Of a stretch of 64,000 bases of DNA, positions 55,720 to 64,000 are shown piece by piece. The notes beneath the pieces are model-generated. The model had not been told where the DNA came from and did not search any database. It worked only from the letters and a program-made list of their open reading frames with translations. Source of the stretch: Longimicrobium sp. (lineage in GTDB: Bacteria > Gemmatimonadota > Gemmatimonadetes > Longimicrobiales > Longimicrobiaceae); NCBI GenBank assembly GCA_036387335.1, contig DASVTZ010000026.1:1-64000 (forward strand), written 5' to 3'. Numbering within the stretch: position 1 is the first letter of the stretch; each line of letters begins with the position of its first letter. The position numbers and the translations under genes were made by a program.

Positions 55720-57675
55720 ATGAGTGCCCAGACCGCACCGAGCGAGCAGGAGTCGCGCGAGGTCGCCGAAGCGGCGCGCGAGACCGAGTGGACCGCGCCC
55801 AGCTTCGTCCGCGAGCTTTTCCTCGGCAACTTCCGCCTGGACCTGATCCACCCCTTCCCGCAGCAGACGCCCGAGGACAGGGCGAAGACGGACGCCTACA
55901 TGGCGAAGCTGCGGAAGTTCATGGAGGAAGAGGTCGATTCGGACGCCATCGACCGCACGGGCGAGCTCCCGCCGGAGGTGGTGCAGGGGCTGCGCGACCT
56001 GGGCGCGTTCGGGCTCAAGATCCCGGAGGAGTACGGCGGCGTCGGGCTCTCACAGCGGGGCTACGGGCGCACCATCGGCATGGTGACCAGCCAGGACGGC
56101 AACCTCACCGCCCTCCTGAGCGCCCACCAGTCCATCGGCGTGCCGCAGCCGATGAAGATGTTCGGCACCGCGGAGCAGAAGAAGAAGTACCTGCCGCGGC
56201 TGGCCAGGGGCGCCATCTCGGCCTTCGCGCTCACGGAGCCGGGGGTGGGGTCCGACCCGGCGGCGCTCGCCACCACGGCCACGCTCACCGAGGACGGCAC
56301 CGCCTACATCCTCAACGGCGAGAAGCTGTGGTGCACCAACGGCACCCTGGCCGAGCTGCTGGTGGTGATGGCGAAGACGCCGTCCAAGATCAAGAACGGC
56401 AAGGAGATCCCCCAGATCACCGCGTTCGTGGTGGAGGTGGACACGCCGGGGGTGGAGATCACGCACCGCTGCCACTTCATGGGGCTGCGGGCGCTTCAGA
56501 ACGCCGTCATCCGCTTCGACAACGTCCGCGTCCCGCGCGAGAACGTGATCTGGGGCGAGGGGAAGGGGCTGAAGCTGGCGCTGATGACGCTGAACACCGG
56601 GCGCCTGACCCTGCCCATGAGCGCGGCGTACGGGGCCAAGGTCGCCGTGGAGGTCTCGCGCAAGTGGGCGGCGGAGCGGGTGCAGTGGGGCGCGGCCGTG
56701 GGCAAGCACGACGCCGTGGCGCAGATGCTGGGCGACATGGCCGCCAACGCCTTCGCCATCGAGTCGGTGGCCGAGCTGGCGTCGGCCCTGGCGGACGAGG
56801 CCAAGAACGACATCCGCCTGGAAGCCGCCATCGCCAAGCTGTGGACGACGGAGATGGGGTGGAAGATCGTGGACGACTGCCTGCAGATCCGCGGCGGGCG
56901 CGGCTACGAGACGGCCGACTCGCTGGCCGCGCGCGGCGAGCTGCCGATCCCGGTGGAGCGGATGATGCGCGACTTCCGCATCAACCGCATCTTCGAGGGC
57001 TCCAGCGAGATCATGCGCCTCTTCATCGCCCGCGAGGCGGTGGACATGCACCTGGCCGTGGCCGGCGACCTGATCAAGCCGGACATCTCCTTCGGGCAGA
57101 AGGTGGGCGCGATGGCCAAGGCGGGCGTGTGGTACGCCGGCTGGCTGCCGAAGCGCTTCGTGGGCGGCGGGCAGATCCCGAACGCGTACTCGGAGTTCGG
57201 GCGGCTGGCCAAGCACATCCGCTACGTGGAGCGCACCTCGCGCAAGCTGGCGCGCAGCATGTTCTTCGCGATGGGCCGCTACCAGGCCAAGCTGGAGCGG
57301 AAGCAGGCGCTGCTGGGCCGCTTCGTGGACATCGGCGCGGAGCTCTTCGCCATGACCGCCGCCTGCGTGCGCGCCCAGTCCCTGCGCGACGAGCCGCACG
57401 GCCGCGAGGCGGCGCTGGTGGCGGACCTCTTCTGCCGCCGCGCGCGCATCCGCATCAAGGAGCTCTTCGGCCGCGTGACGGACAACGCCGACGACTTCAC
57501 CTACAAGCTCGCGCAGGACGTGCTCAAGGGCCGCTACGCGTGGCTGGAGGAGGGCGCCATCCCCGCGGTGCGCGACGGCTCCACCATTCCGCCGGAGAGA
57601 TCCACCCCTGCGGCGCCGATGGAGCGCAACCTGTCCGACACCCGCGTCGCCACGCAAATCGGCGGCGGGGCGTAG
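55720..57675 (+). CDS. acyl-CoA dehydrogenase, long form
   Basis: The 651-residue protein is an ACAD with a C-terminal extension. FALTEPGVGSDPAALATTAT and YILNGEKLWCTNGT are the FAD and substrate blocks; ERVQWGAAVGKHDAVAQML and LQIRGGRGYETADSLAARGE follow; the catalytic Glu is expected near RMMRDFRINRIFEGSSEIMR. The last 180 residues form an extra helical domain seen in VLCAD/ACAD9-like enzymes. It oxidises acyl-CoA to enoyl-CoA with an electron-transfer flavoprotein. ATG 55720 is preferred over earlier in-frame starts. Confidence 0.88.
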   Translation: MSAQTAPSEQESREVAEAARETEWTAPSFVRELFLGNFRLDLIHPFPQQTPEDRAKTDAYMAKLRKFMEEEVDSDAIDRTGELPPEVVQGLRDLGAFGLKIPEEYGGVGLSQRGYGRTIGMVTSQDGNLTALLSAHQSIGVPQPMKMFGTAEQKKKYLPRLARGAISAFALTEPGVGSDPAALATTATLTEDGTAYILNGEKLWCTNGTLAELLVVMAKTPSKIKNGKEIPQITAFVVEVDTPGVEITHRCHFMGLRALQNAVIRFDNVRVPRENVIWGEGKGLKLALMTLNTGRLTLPMSAAYGAKVAVEVSRKWAAERVQWGAAVGKHDAVAQMLGDMAANAFAIESVAELASALADEAKNDIRLEAAIAKLWTTEMGWKIVDDCLQIRGGRGYETADSLAARGELPIPVERMMRDFRINRIFEGSSEIMRLFIAREAVDMHLAVAGDLIKPDISFGQKVGAMAKAGVWYAGWLPKRFVGGGQIPNAYSEFGRLAKHIRYVERTSRKLARSMFFAMGRYQAKLERKQALLGRFVDIGAELFAMTAACVRAQSLRDEPHGREAALVADLFCRRARIRIKELFGRVTDNADDFTYKLAQDVLKGRYAWLEEGAIPAVRDGSTIPPERSTPAAPMERNLSDTRVATQIGGGA

Positions 57676-58003
57676 GGGCGGGGCCCCCTCCCCCGCTCGT
57701 TCCTCGCGGCCCCTCCCCCAAAACAACCTGGGGGAGGGGCGTGCGCGTCGATCCCCGCCGTGTGCACGGTTCCCGTAGAGGCGCGATTCATCGCGCCCGC
57801 CCTCCGCGCGGCTTCGATCCTCGCCTAACGCACCGCAACCGTAGGGGCAGACCTGCGTGTCTGCCCACCGCCCGCCTCACCTCGATCCCCCGCCCTGACG
57901 CACAGATCCCGTGGGGGCTGCCCCACGTGGCTGCCCGTGTTTCTTCCGCCGCGCCGCGCCGCGCCGCGGGTAGCCGGGAGCGAAGTGCCTGGCGCAGGAC
58001 GCA
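57676..58003. repeat. intergenic stretch with several dispersed palindromes
   Basis: It contains a CCCTCCCCC...GGGGGAGGG hairpin (57704-57740), GAGGCGCGATTCATCGCGCC (57778-57797), GTAGGGGCAGACC...GTCTGCCC (57841-57868) and a relative (57912-57938). GGCGCGATTCATCACGCC near 58556 is a second copy of one. No gene is seen here. Confidence 0.7.
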
Positions 58004-58037
58004 CGAACGGCCCCGCGGCGATGATTCCGCGGGGCCG
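58004..58037. terminator. 13-base perfect hairpin
   Basis: AACGGCCCCGCGG (58004-58016) pairs with 58025-58037, with an 8-base loop. It lies 30 bases past the stop of the lipoprotein gene at 58068 (minus strand). Confidence 0.6.
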
Positions 58038-58067
58038 TTTGCGTGGAGGGGTGTTGCGGGGTGGGCG

Positions 58068-58439
58068 CTACCGCGGCGTGGTCTCAACCGCGTCGTGCAT
58101 CACCCTGAGCACCGCGAGCATCTGCGCCATGGAGTCCGCTCGGCCAACCGGCAGGGCGGAGAGGTGAGAAGAGCTCCCCCGCGCCTCGATCCGGATCCCG
58201 ACCTGCGTTTCGGCGTCGGGCGCGCGCACCAGGAGGTAGCGTAGGTCCGGGTCCGCACGGTCGACCCGGTACCCCTGGGCGACGAGCCGCCGCTGCGTCG
58301 ACCGGAAGAGCGAGTCCGCGCCGACCTCGAGGTCCACCCCAGCCATTGGACGCGGCTCGCCCTCCGGGCTGCGGGATCCCGATTGGCATGCCCACAGGCC
58401 CATCGTGGCGAAAACGGCAATGAGAAGGCGCAGGCGCAT
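58068..58439 (-). CDS. small lipoprotein of unknown function
   Basis: ATG 58439 gives a lipoprotein signal (MRLRLLIAVFATMGLWACQS). The body, about 100 residues, contains STQRRLVAQGYRVDRADPDL and VGIRIEARGSSSHLSALPVG, consistent with a small alpha/beta envelope domain. No family is recognised. It is monocistronic with a hairpin after it. Confidence 0.6.
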   Translation of the reverse strand: MRLRLLIAVFATMGLWACQSGSRSPEGEPRPMAGVDLEVGADSLFRSTQRRLVAQGYRVDRADPDLRYLLVRAPDAETQVGIRIEARGSSSHLSALPVGRADSMAQMLAVLRVMHDAVETTPR

Positions 58440-58670
58440 GATAGGGGAGGAGCAGGGGAAGAGAGCCGGCAGAGCGCGTTCTACGCCAGAATGTATCCAG
58501 CTTCCCAAACCCGAGCAAGCATGCCGCCGCCCCTGCGCCGCAAACCTCGTCCGGGCGCGATTCATCACGCCGGTCCTCTCCCCGGCCCAACCCCCGCCTT
58601 CCGCGCGAAGGCCGTCCTGGCGCGGGGGCCATTCCGCGTTCGAAGTCCAGCGTGCCACGGGCGCTTCGCG

Positions 58671-59786
58671 TCACGGAGCGCCGGTGGCGGGCAGGAGGCG
58701 AATCAGGGCATCTCGCACCCTGCGGCTGGCCGGCACGCCTCCCGGCTCACCCGAAGCGGATGCGATGGAGATCACCACGTCGTCATCCATGCGCCACCAG
58801 AGCACCGCGTTGTGGCCCAGGTCGGTGTCCGTGCCGCCATGCTCCACCACCCGCCCCCCGCCCGGCGCGGTGGAGATGAACCAGCCGTAGCCGTATTCCC
58901 CGCGCGCACCGGCGGCCACGTATGGGCGCCACATCCGCGCGATGCTGCTGTCGCGCAGAACGCGGCCGCCACGCAGCGCGTTCAGCCAGCGCACCAGGTC
59001 GTCCACGGTGGAATGAATTCCCGTCGCGCCCATGTATCCGCGGTCGTGAAGGTGGTAGGCGGGCCCCCTCCCGTTCCGCGGCGGCGCAATCCCGAGCGCA
59101 TCGGCGGCGGGCCGGTCGTCCCACGGCCCGCTCGAGCGCAGTCCGGCCGGGCCGATCAGCATCCGCTGCACGTACGCGTCATACGGCTCGCCGGCGGCGG
59201 TCTCCACCACGGCGGCGAGGAGGTTGTATCCGTCGTTGGAGTAGTGGAAGCGGGTACCGGGCTCGTCCACGGCGGGAGGCCGCAGGATGGCCGCCACGGC
59301 ACGTGAGCGGTCGGAGGTTCCATCCGCCGCGTAGTTGTGGCCCAGCCCGCCCGTATGCGTGAGGAGCTGGTGAAGGGTGATCCCCGCGCGGCCGGTGGGG
59401 AGCCCGGTGAAGAAGCGCCCAATCGAGTCGGTGGTGCGAAGCCGGCCCTCCTCTTCCAGCCGCAGGATGGCGGCCGCCGCGAACGACTTGCTGAGGGAGC
59501 CGATCCAGTACCCCGTGGCGGGCGTCACCGGCCTGCCGCACGTGCCCGCCGTGCGCCCATACCCCTGGCGCAGGAGCGTCTCGCCGCGCCGCATGACGAG
59601 CACCGCCCCGGCGAATCGGGAGTCGGCGAGCGCACGCAGGCGCCCGTCGAGCCGCTCCCCCACCGCACCGCGCACCACCGCGGCGCGCGGCGGAGGGGCG
59701 GCGACAGGGGGGCAGCGCGGCGGTGCGCACCCGGCCGCGGTCGACACGAGCGCCAGAAGCACGCCTGACAGGGAGTGGATACGCAT
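58671..59786 (-). CDS. serine hydrolase, class C beta-lactamase / DD-peptidase family
   Basis: The 371-residue exported protein (signal with lipobox-like VSTAAGCAPP) has the S-x-x-K motif in IGSLSKSFAAAAILRLEEEG, the Y-x-N motif in FHYSNDGYNLLAAVVETAAG and the HGG motif in VVEHGGTDTDLGHNAVLWW. The family includes class C beta-lactamases, DD-peptidases and esterases; the substrate is not predictable. It follows the AraC regulator gene on the same strand with 110 bases between. Confidence 0.85.
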   Translation of the reverse strand: MRIHSLSGVLLALVSTAAGCAPPRCPPVAAPPPRAAVVRGAVGERLDGRLRALADSRFAGAVLVMRRGETLLRQGYGRTAGTCGRPVTPATGYWIGSLSKSFAAAAILRLEEEGRLRTTDSIGRFFTGLPTGRAGITLHQLLTHTGGLGHNYAADGTSDRSRAVAAILRPPAVDEPGTRFHYSNDGYNLLAAVVETAAGEPYDAYVQRMLIGPAGLRSSGPWDDRPAADALGIAPPRNGRGPAYHLHDRGYMGATGIHSTVDDLVRWLNALRGGRVLRDSSIARMWRPYVAAGARGEYGYGWFISTAPGGGRVVEHGGTDTDLGHNAVLWWRMDDDVVISIASASGEPGGVPASRRVRDALIRLLPATGAP

Positions 59787-59896
59787 GTGAGGACGGGGAG
59801 CGCGAGTGGAGCGCCGGGCCGCCTGCCCGGCCATACGCGGAAGATGGCGCGGGGGGAAGGCGCCGTCTTGAACGGCCGGGCGGGGATGGAACCGGT

Positions 59897-60709
59897 TTAG
59901 CGGCCCCGGTGCGCGCGGCGGTACGCCAGCGGGGTGGTGCCGGTATGCCGGCGGAAGGTGCGGGTGAAGTGGCTGTGGTCCGCGAAGCCAGCCTCGTGGG
60001 CGATGGACGAGATGGTGCGGGCCGACGAGGCGAGGGCGGCGCACGCGCGCTCGATGCGCGCGCGGCGGAGGTACTCGCCCACGGTGCACCCCACGTGCCG
60101 GCGGAACTCGCGCGCCAGGTGCACCGGATGCACCCCCGCGTCGCGCGCCAGAAGGGAGAGCGCCGGCGGGGCGCCCGCCTCCGCACGCACGCGCTCGAGC
60201 ACCCCCTGCAGCCACAAGGGAGCCCGGGCGCCCGGCGGGGCGTCCGCGGCACGCGACACCTCGCCCAGCGCGGTCAGCACCAGCCCCTCCAGGGCGAGCA
60301 CGGATGCGGCGTCGCATGCGCGCAGCTCCTCGTCCAGCTGGTGGGCGAGCCAGCGGGTGCGCCCCCCGCGCACTTCCGCCGAGCGGCTGCCCGGCACGGC
60401 GCCGCGCGCGGCAACCCCGTCCATCCAGCGGTCGTCCATCTCCACGATCAGGCAGCGCGCGCCCTGCGCCCCGAAGCGGGTGGCGTGCCGCTCGCCGGCG
60501 GGGCGGAAGATCACGCTCCCCGGGCGGCAGACCCGCTCCGACGTCCCGGAGCTCTCGGCGAAGCCGCCGCGCAGGGGGAAGCACAGATATGCGTGTCCGT
60601 GCGCGTGCGGCTCGAAGCGGTCTCCGGGGCCGTACTCCGCCCGCAGCACGCGCAGCACCCCGAGGTCACGCTCGCCGCGCAGGTGGTCGGTGCTCCGATC
60701 GGTGTCCAT
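59897..60709 (-). CDS. AraC-family transcriptional regulator
   Basis: The 270-residue protein has an N-terminal cupin-like sensor (PHAHGHAYLCFPLRGGFAES) and two helix-turn-helix units in the C-terminal 100 residues (LSLLARDAGVHPVHLAREFR; ISSIAHEAGFADHSHFTRTF) ending with the typical RRHTGTTPLAYRR. It may control the downstream serine hydrolase gene (same strand). Ligand unknown. Confidence 0.85.
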   Translation of the reverse strand: MDTDRSTDHLRGERDLGVLRVLRAEYGPGDRFEPHAHGHAYLCFPLRGGFAESSGTSERVCRPGSVIFRPAGERHATRFGAQGARCLIVEMDDRWMDGVAARGAVPGSRSAEVRGGRTRWLAHQLDEELRACDAASVLALEGLVLTALGEVSRAADAPPGARAPLWLQGVLERVRAEAGAPPALSLLARDAGVHPVHLAREFRRHVGCTVGEYLRRARIERACAALASSARTISSIAHEAGFADHSHFTRTFRRHTGTTPLAYRRAHRGR

Positions 60710-60886
60710 GCGCAGCCGGGGGCGCGGGGGAGGTGGCGTGCGGACCCGCGCAAGCTACGCTGCCTTCGCCGGGCGGGCCAGCGTGCCGGTGTTGCGTCAG
60801 TGGCCGGAGCTTTTTACTTCGCAGAACCAGTCTTACGCGCTCGCGCGAGCATCAGGCGATCCGCGCGTATTTGACTCTCGCGCGTA

Positions 60887-63800
60887 TCATCCCTCGCCGT
60901 TGTTGCCCCTTAACCCCCAATGCGTCTGCGCGTATTCCTGCGCCTCCCGAGCCGAGAGCGCTCGGCTGGAGTTGTTGGTGCGCACGTAGAAGTGCTCCTG
61001 CCCTTCAGTTTTGACCCACACAGGTTTGGGTGAGGACTTCACCAGCACTCGGCAGACCTGTTTGCCGTCGATTCCGTGGAAGCTCACCTCTAGGAGTGGC
61101 GCCAGACCAAAGCCGATGTGCTTGCCGAGGTGTTGGGTGAGCCACTGCTCGAATCCGTCGGCGTTGGCGCGCTCGCCCAGAGTGCGGTAGTCGGCGTCCA
61201 GGCCCAGCACGGTACCGTCATCCGCGATCCCGATCAGGAGGGTGCCCCCCGCGGAGTTCAGGAAGGCGGCCACCGTCTTGACGATGATCTCTTCCATCTT
61301 GGGGTTCTTTTTTCCCTCTCTCACGTCCCAGCGCGCGGTGCTCTTGAACTCCAGCGTGCCGCTCTCCCCCTGCGCGATCAGGCGGGCGATATCGGGGTCT
61401 CCGGGTATGGGGGTCAGCGCCTGGTATGCCGCCATCGCCGCATCCTTCGTCTCCTTTGCCACCAGCGGAAACGTGCCCAGGATGTGCGCGAACTCCGCTT
61501 CCGTGAGCCCGTACAGGTGCGCCACCATGCCGTCCAGCTCGGCGCGGAGCCGGGCTCTCTCGCCCGGGTCCGTGGCGCCGTTCACGTGGCTACCCAGCCC
61601 TACCTCCAGAGCCAAATCGTCGAACTCCGGGGTGGTGCAGATCAGCCGGGCGGCGCGCTCCACGATGGGAGCAAACTCCGAGTCCCGCTCTGTAAGGCGG
61701 GGGACAGGGAGTTGGTACACGACGAACATGGGCACGCCCATGGTGACGCTGTATCGCAGCAGATAATCGAGCGTCATACTATTAAAGATCGCGCACACGA
61801 ACAGCATTTCCCGCACTGAATAGCCGGCCGATGTCGGGTTCCAGAGAACCACTTTGTGATTCGCGAAAACTCGCGGTGGAAGCACAGCCGCAATCATGGT
61901 CCGCTCATCGGTGTTCCGGGCGATCTCCCGATACCCGAGCAGGTGATGCTGATAGATCAGCTTCTGCCCTGCATCATCGCGGTTCCCCAGCAGCCGCTTC
62001 CGCCCCTGCGTTTCGTCGATCCAGTACCGGGGATTAGCCCAGGTGTGGGTGAACTGGTGGAGCATCTTTCCCTCGTACAGCGGCAGCCACCCGGGCGCGG
62101 GTTCGGGGTGGAACAGATCGCTGTCCGTCGTCATATTAAATTCCTGCGTCAGCGAAAGATTCCACGCTCCGTCCCGCTCCTGCCCGAGTAGGGGGAAGCG
62201 CAGCATCTTCTCCGCAATCTGTACGTCGGTTTCGCAATTGAACTCCATAATCGAAAGCGAATTGGGAGAGAGCCGCCGAACCAGATCGACAGAAACACGG
62301 ATCGCATCCTGCGCTGGAAACCGGGCCAGGTCCTCTACGTCAAGCCGCATGAAGGTGGCGAAGAAGCGTTGGGTGCTACCACCCTTCTCAAAGGTGAGCA
62401 CCACAAATTTGAAGCTGCGGTGCACACCCTCGAAGATCTCCTTTCGATTCTCGAATCCGAACAGTCCGCTGATCCGCGTCGAGCCGAACAGCATCTCCCT
62501 TAGTTGCTTGGTGCCCAGGTCCGTATAGATGCCGCTGGGGACCACGATGCCGCACTCGCCGCCGGGGCGGAGCAGATTGTAGCATTGCTCCACGAAGTAC
62601 GTATACAAGTTGGTCTTGGAAGCGATTCGCGCCCCAGTTTCCGTGAAGGATCGCTGGTTCTCGAATTGTGGCGCGGCCTTGAACCAGGCAGACACATGCG
62701 GAAAGCGGCTGGCGTACGTCAGCCATGCATCCCGCAGTTCAGGGTGCTTCATCAGCTTAGCGTGCTGCTTCTTCCAATCTTCGATCCGTAGCTTGTTCTT
62801 CTGAATCTCGGGTGCGTACTCCTGAAAGAACTCCTTTTCGTCGGTCTGCCAGACATCCCACGGCGGGTTGGTGATGATGGCGTCGAAGCCGCCACGTCCG
62901 TTCAGCACCTCGTCGAACTCGTAGCCCCAGTGGAAGGGGTGCAGCGCGGCGATGTCGGTGCTATGGAGCGCACGTTTCTTTGGCTTGCCTTCCTTGCCCT
63001 TGGCCGCGTTCCACGTCGCCTGCTCGTAGCGAATCCCGGCCCCCGCGAATTCATCGAGCAGTAGGGCATTCAGGTTCTCCGTCGCCGCCCGGCGCTGCTC
63101 GTCGATTTCGTCGCGCAGGTCACGCAAGGCGGCGGAATCCTCCGCCTCCGTAGCGGCGTGGTGGCGGTACCGACCAACCAGCCGATTCTTTTCGTTCACC
63201 AGCTGGCGGTAGCTCTTCTGGAAGAAGTCGCCCTGGGCACGGCGGTCGTACTCCGCCTCGTCCACGCGCAGCAGCCCAATCAACGAGTTCCCCGCCAGGA
63301 TGTTGAAGTCGATGTTGGGGAGCGGCTCCAGCTGATCCGCGGACTGGACGGATGAGACCAGTGCCAGGAAGAGGCGCAGCCGCGCGATCTCCGTGGCCTC
63401 CTCCATAAGATCGACGCCGAACAGATTGTCCGCGATGATCCGCTTTTTGATGTAGTAGTTCAGCGAGCGGTGCTCGCGCCGCGTGTCCGCGAGCCACTTC
63501 GTGAGCTGAGGGTCGTTCAGGAATTCGATACGCCCGGTGACAGCGCTGTATACCTCGATCAGCGTCTTCATGGCCGCCACGAGAAACGCCCCCGAGCCGC
63601 ACGCCGGGTCGAGCAGCGTCAGGCCGGGGAGTACGTCAAAGAGCAGCGTACGGCAGAGCGACGCGTCCAGCTTGAGCAGGAGATCGGGGAGGGAGTCGAA
63701 GCGGCAGGGCGGGAGCACGCCGGGCACGCCGGGGTGGCTCACCCGCTGCACGATCAGCCGGTGGATCGTCTGCTCGCAAAGGTACTCCGTGATCTCCGGA

Positions 63801-64000
63801 CGCGTGTAGTAGGCGCCGAACGCTTTCTGGTTGATGTACTTCTCGAAAATGTAGCCGAGCACGTCGGGGCTGATCTCGTTGGGGTTCCCCCCCGGCGTAT
63901 CGTCCAGGTTCCAGTCGTAGCTCCGGAAAAGCTGAAGGATGTTGGCGAACGCCTGATCGGGAATCCGGATGCTCTCGTACTCCCTCTCGATGCGGTGCGG
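60887..64000 (-). CDS. Eco57I-type DNA methyltransferase/restriction protein fused to AlbA_2 domain (5' end outside window)
   Basis: The frame is open to the window edge at 64000, so at least the N-terminal part is missing. It contains YTRPEITEYL, the SAM motif LLDPACGSGAFLVAAMK (about 63571-63613), the adenine-methylase motif NPPWDV (about 62858-62875), and IVVPSGIYTDLG with a long target-recognition region. The C-terminal 150 residues (about 61000-61375) carry GESGTLEFKSTARWDVREGK and AFLNSAGGTLLIGIADDGTV, the AlbA_2 (Schlafen-type) domain. The Eco57I-like family methylates N6-adenine and often also cuts DNA in one polypeptide; the nuclease would be N-terminal. Confidence 0.85.
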   Translation of the reverse strand, partial: PHRIEREYESIRIPDQAFANILQLFRSYDWNLDDTPGGNPNEISPDVLGYIFEKYINQKAFGAYYTRPEITEYLCEQTIHRLIVQRVSHPGVPGVLPPCRFDSLPDLLLKLDASLCRTLLFDVLPGLTLLDPACGSGAFLVAAMKTLIEVYSAVTGRIEFLNDPQLTKWLADTRREHRSLNYYIKKRIIADNLFGVDLMEEATEIARLRLFLALVSSVQSADQLEPLPNIDFNILAGNSLIGLLRVDEAEYDRRAQGDFFQKSYRQLVNEKNRLVGRYRHHAATEAEDSAALRDLRDEIDEQRRAATENLNALLLDEFAGAGIRYEQATWNAAKGKEGKPKKRALHSTDIAALHPFHWGYEFDEVLNGRGGFDAIITNPPWDVWQTDEKEFFQEYAPEIQKNKLRIEDWKKQHAKLMKHPELRDAWLTYASRFPHVSAWFKAAPQFENQRSFTETGARIASKTNLYTYFVEQCYNLLRPGGECGIVVPSGIYTDLGTKQLREMLFGSTRISGLFGFENRKEIFEGVHRSFKFVVLTFEKGGSTQRFFATFMRLDVEDLARFPAQDAIRVSVDLVRRLSPNSLSIMEFNCETDVQIAEKMLRFPLLGQERDGAWNLSLTQEFNMTTDSDLFHPEPAPGWLPLYEGKMLHQFTHTWANPRYWIDETQGRKRLLGNRDDAGQKLIYQHHLLGYREIARNTDERTMIAAVLPPRVFANHKVVLWNPTSAGYSVREMLFVCAIFNSMTLDYLLRYSVTMGVPMFVVYQLPVPRLTERDSEFAPIVERAARLICTTPEFDDLALEVGLGSHVNGATDPGERARLRAELDGMVAHLYGLTEAEFAHILGTFPLVAKETKDAAMAAYQALTPIPGDPDIARLIAQGESGTLEFKSTARWDVREGKKNPKMEEIIVKTVAAFLNSAGGTLLIGIADDGTVLGLDADYRTLGERANADGFEQWLTQHLGKHIGFGLAPLLEVSFHGIDGKQVCRVLVKSSPKPVWVKTEGQEHFYVRTNNSSRALSAREAQEYAQTHWGLRGNNGEG

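Overview
The window is 64 kb of high-GC bacterial chromosome with gyrB, many lipoproteins, split and coupled operons and abundant interspersed palindromic repeats. The style (secreted beta-propellers, FtsX/ADOP permease, a lasso-like W-x-x-P-x-V-R-D-L precursor peptide, frequent GTG starts) suggests a Gemmatimonadota bacterium, perhaps a Longimicrobium relative. That assignment is an inference from gene content; no rRNA or tRNA gene was seen.

Layout. 1-1 kb: a scrambled, multiply frameshifted sensor-kinase relic. 1-3.1 kb: secreted beta-propeller protein. 3.1-15 kb: an accessory island, partly of visibly lower GC, with an NYN ribonuclease behind its own promoter and leader terminator, a transglutaminase-like protein, two HEPN proteins, a CHAT protease coupled to a PtsN-like EIIA protein, an HNH endonuclease plus its deleted relic, and a decayed restriction-type gene. 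15.4-29.4 kb: gyrB, DUF721, a broken lipoprotein, a second HNH protein, a low-molecular-weight phosphatase with a fructosamine kinase, a ParE/ParD module with a double-length antitoxin, D-amino-acid oxidase, an ADOP permease, malic enzyme and a BsuPI lipoprotein. 29.5-37.1 kb: orphan HicB, a secreted protein, then a putative RiPP operon (59-residue precursor, radical SAM protein, TolB-like lipoprotein) followed by a TIG/metallopeptidase lipoprotein and a small lipoprotein.

37.3-39.4 kb: an unknown protein and a Shedu-like (DUF4263) nuclease. 39.5-42.5 kb: a phenylacetyl-CoA epoxidase operon (paaA, paaD, paaB, paaC, separate PaaD zinc ribbon) with an upstream palindrome matching the PaaR-type operator pattern. 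42.8-44.2 kb: a three-gene DUF4365/tandem-paralogue cassette. 44.4-60.7 kb: a 4-hydroxybenzoyl-CoA-reductase-beta-like FAD subunit, PAS histidine kinase, peptide-type ABC binding protein, Eis-like acetyltransferase, NamZ-like DUF1343 lipoprotein, NAD-epimerase, TPR protein, acyl-CoA dehydrogenase, serine hydrolase and AraC regulator. 60.9-64 kb: an Eco57I-type methyltransferase fused to a Schlafen AlbA_2 domain, cut by the window edge.

The most unusual signals are (i) seven intergenic elements built from inverted arrays of about 7-base repeats in four sequence families, each at the 3' end of a gene; (ii) the coupled CHAT/EIIA pair; (iii) the radical SAM peptide operon; (iv) the NYN gene with a leader terminator.
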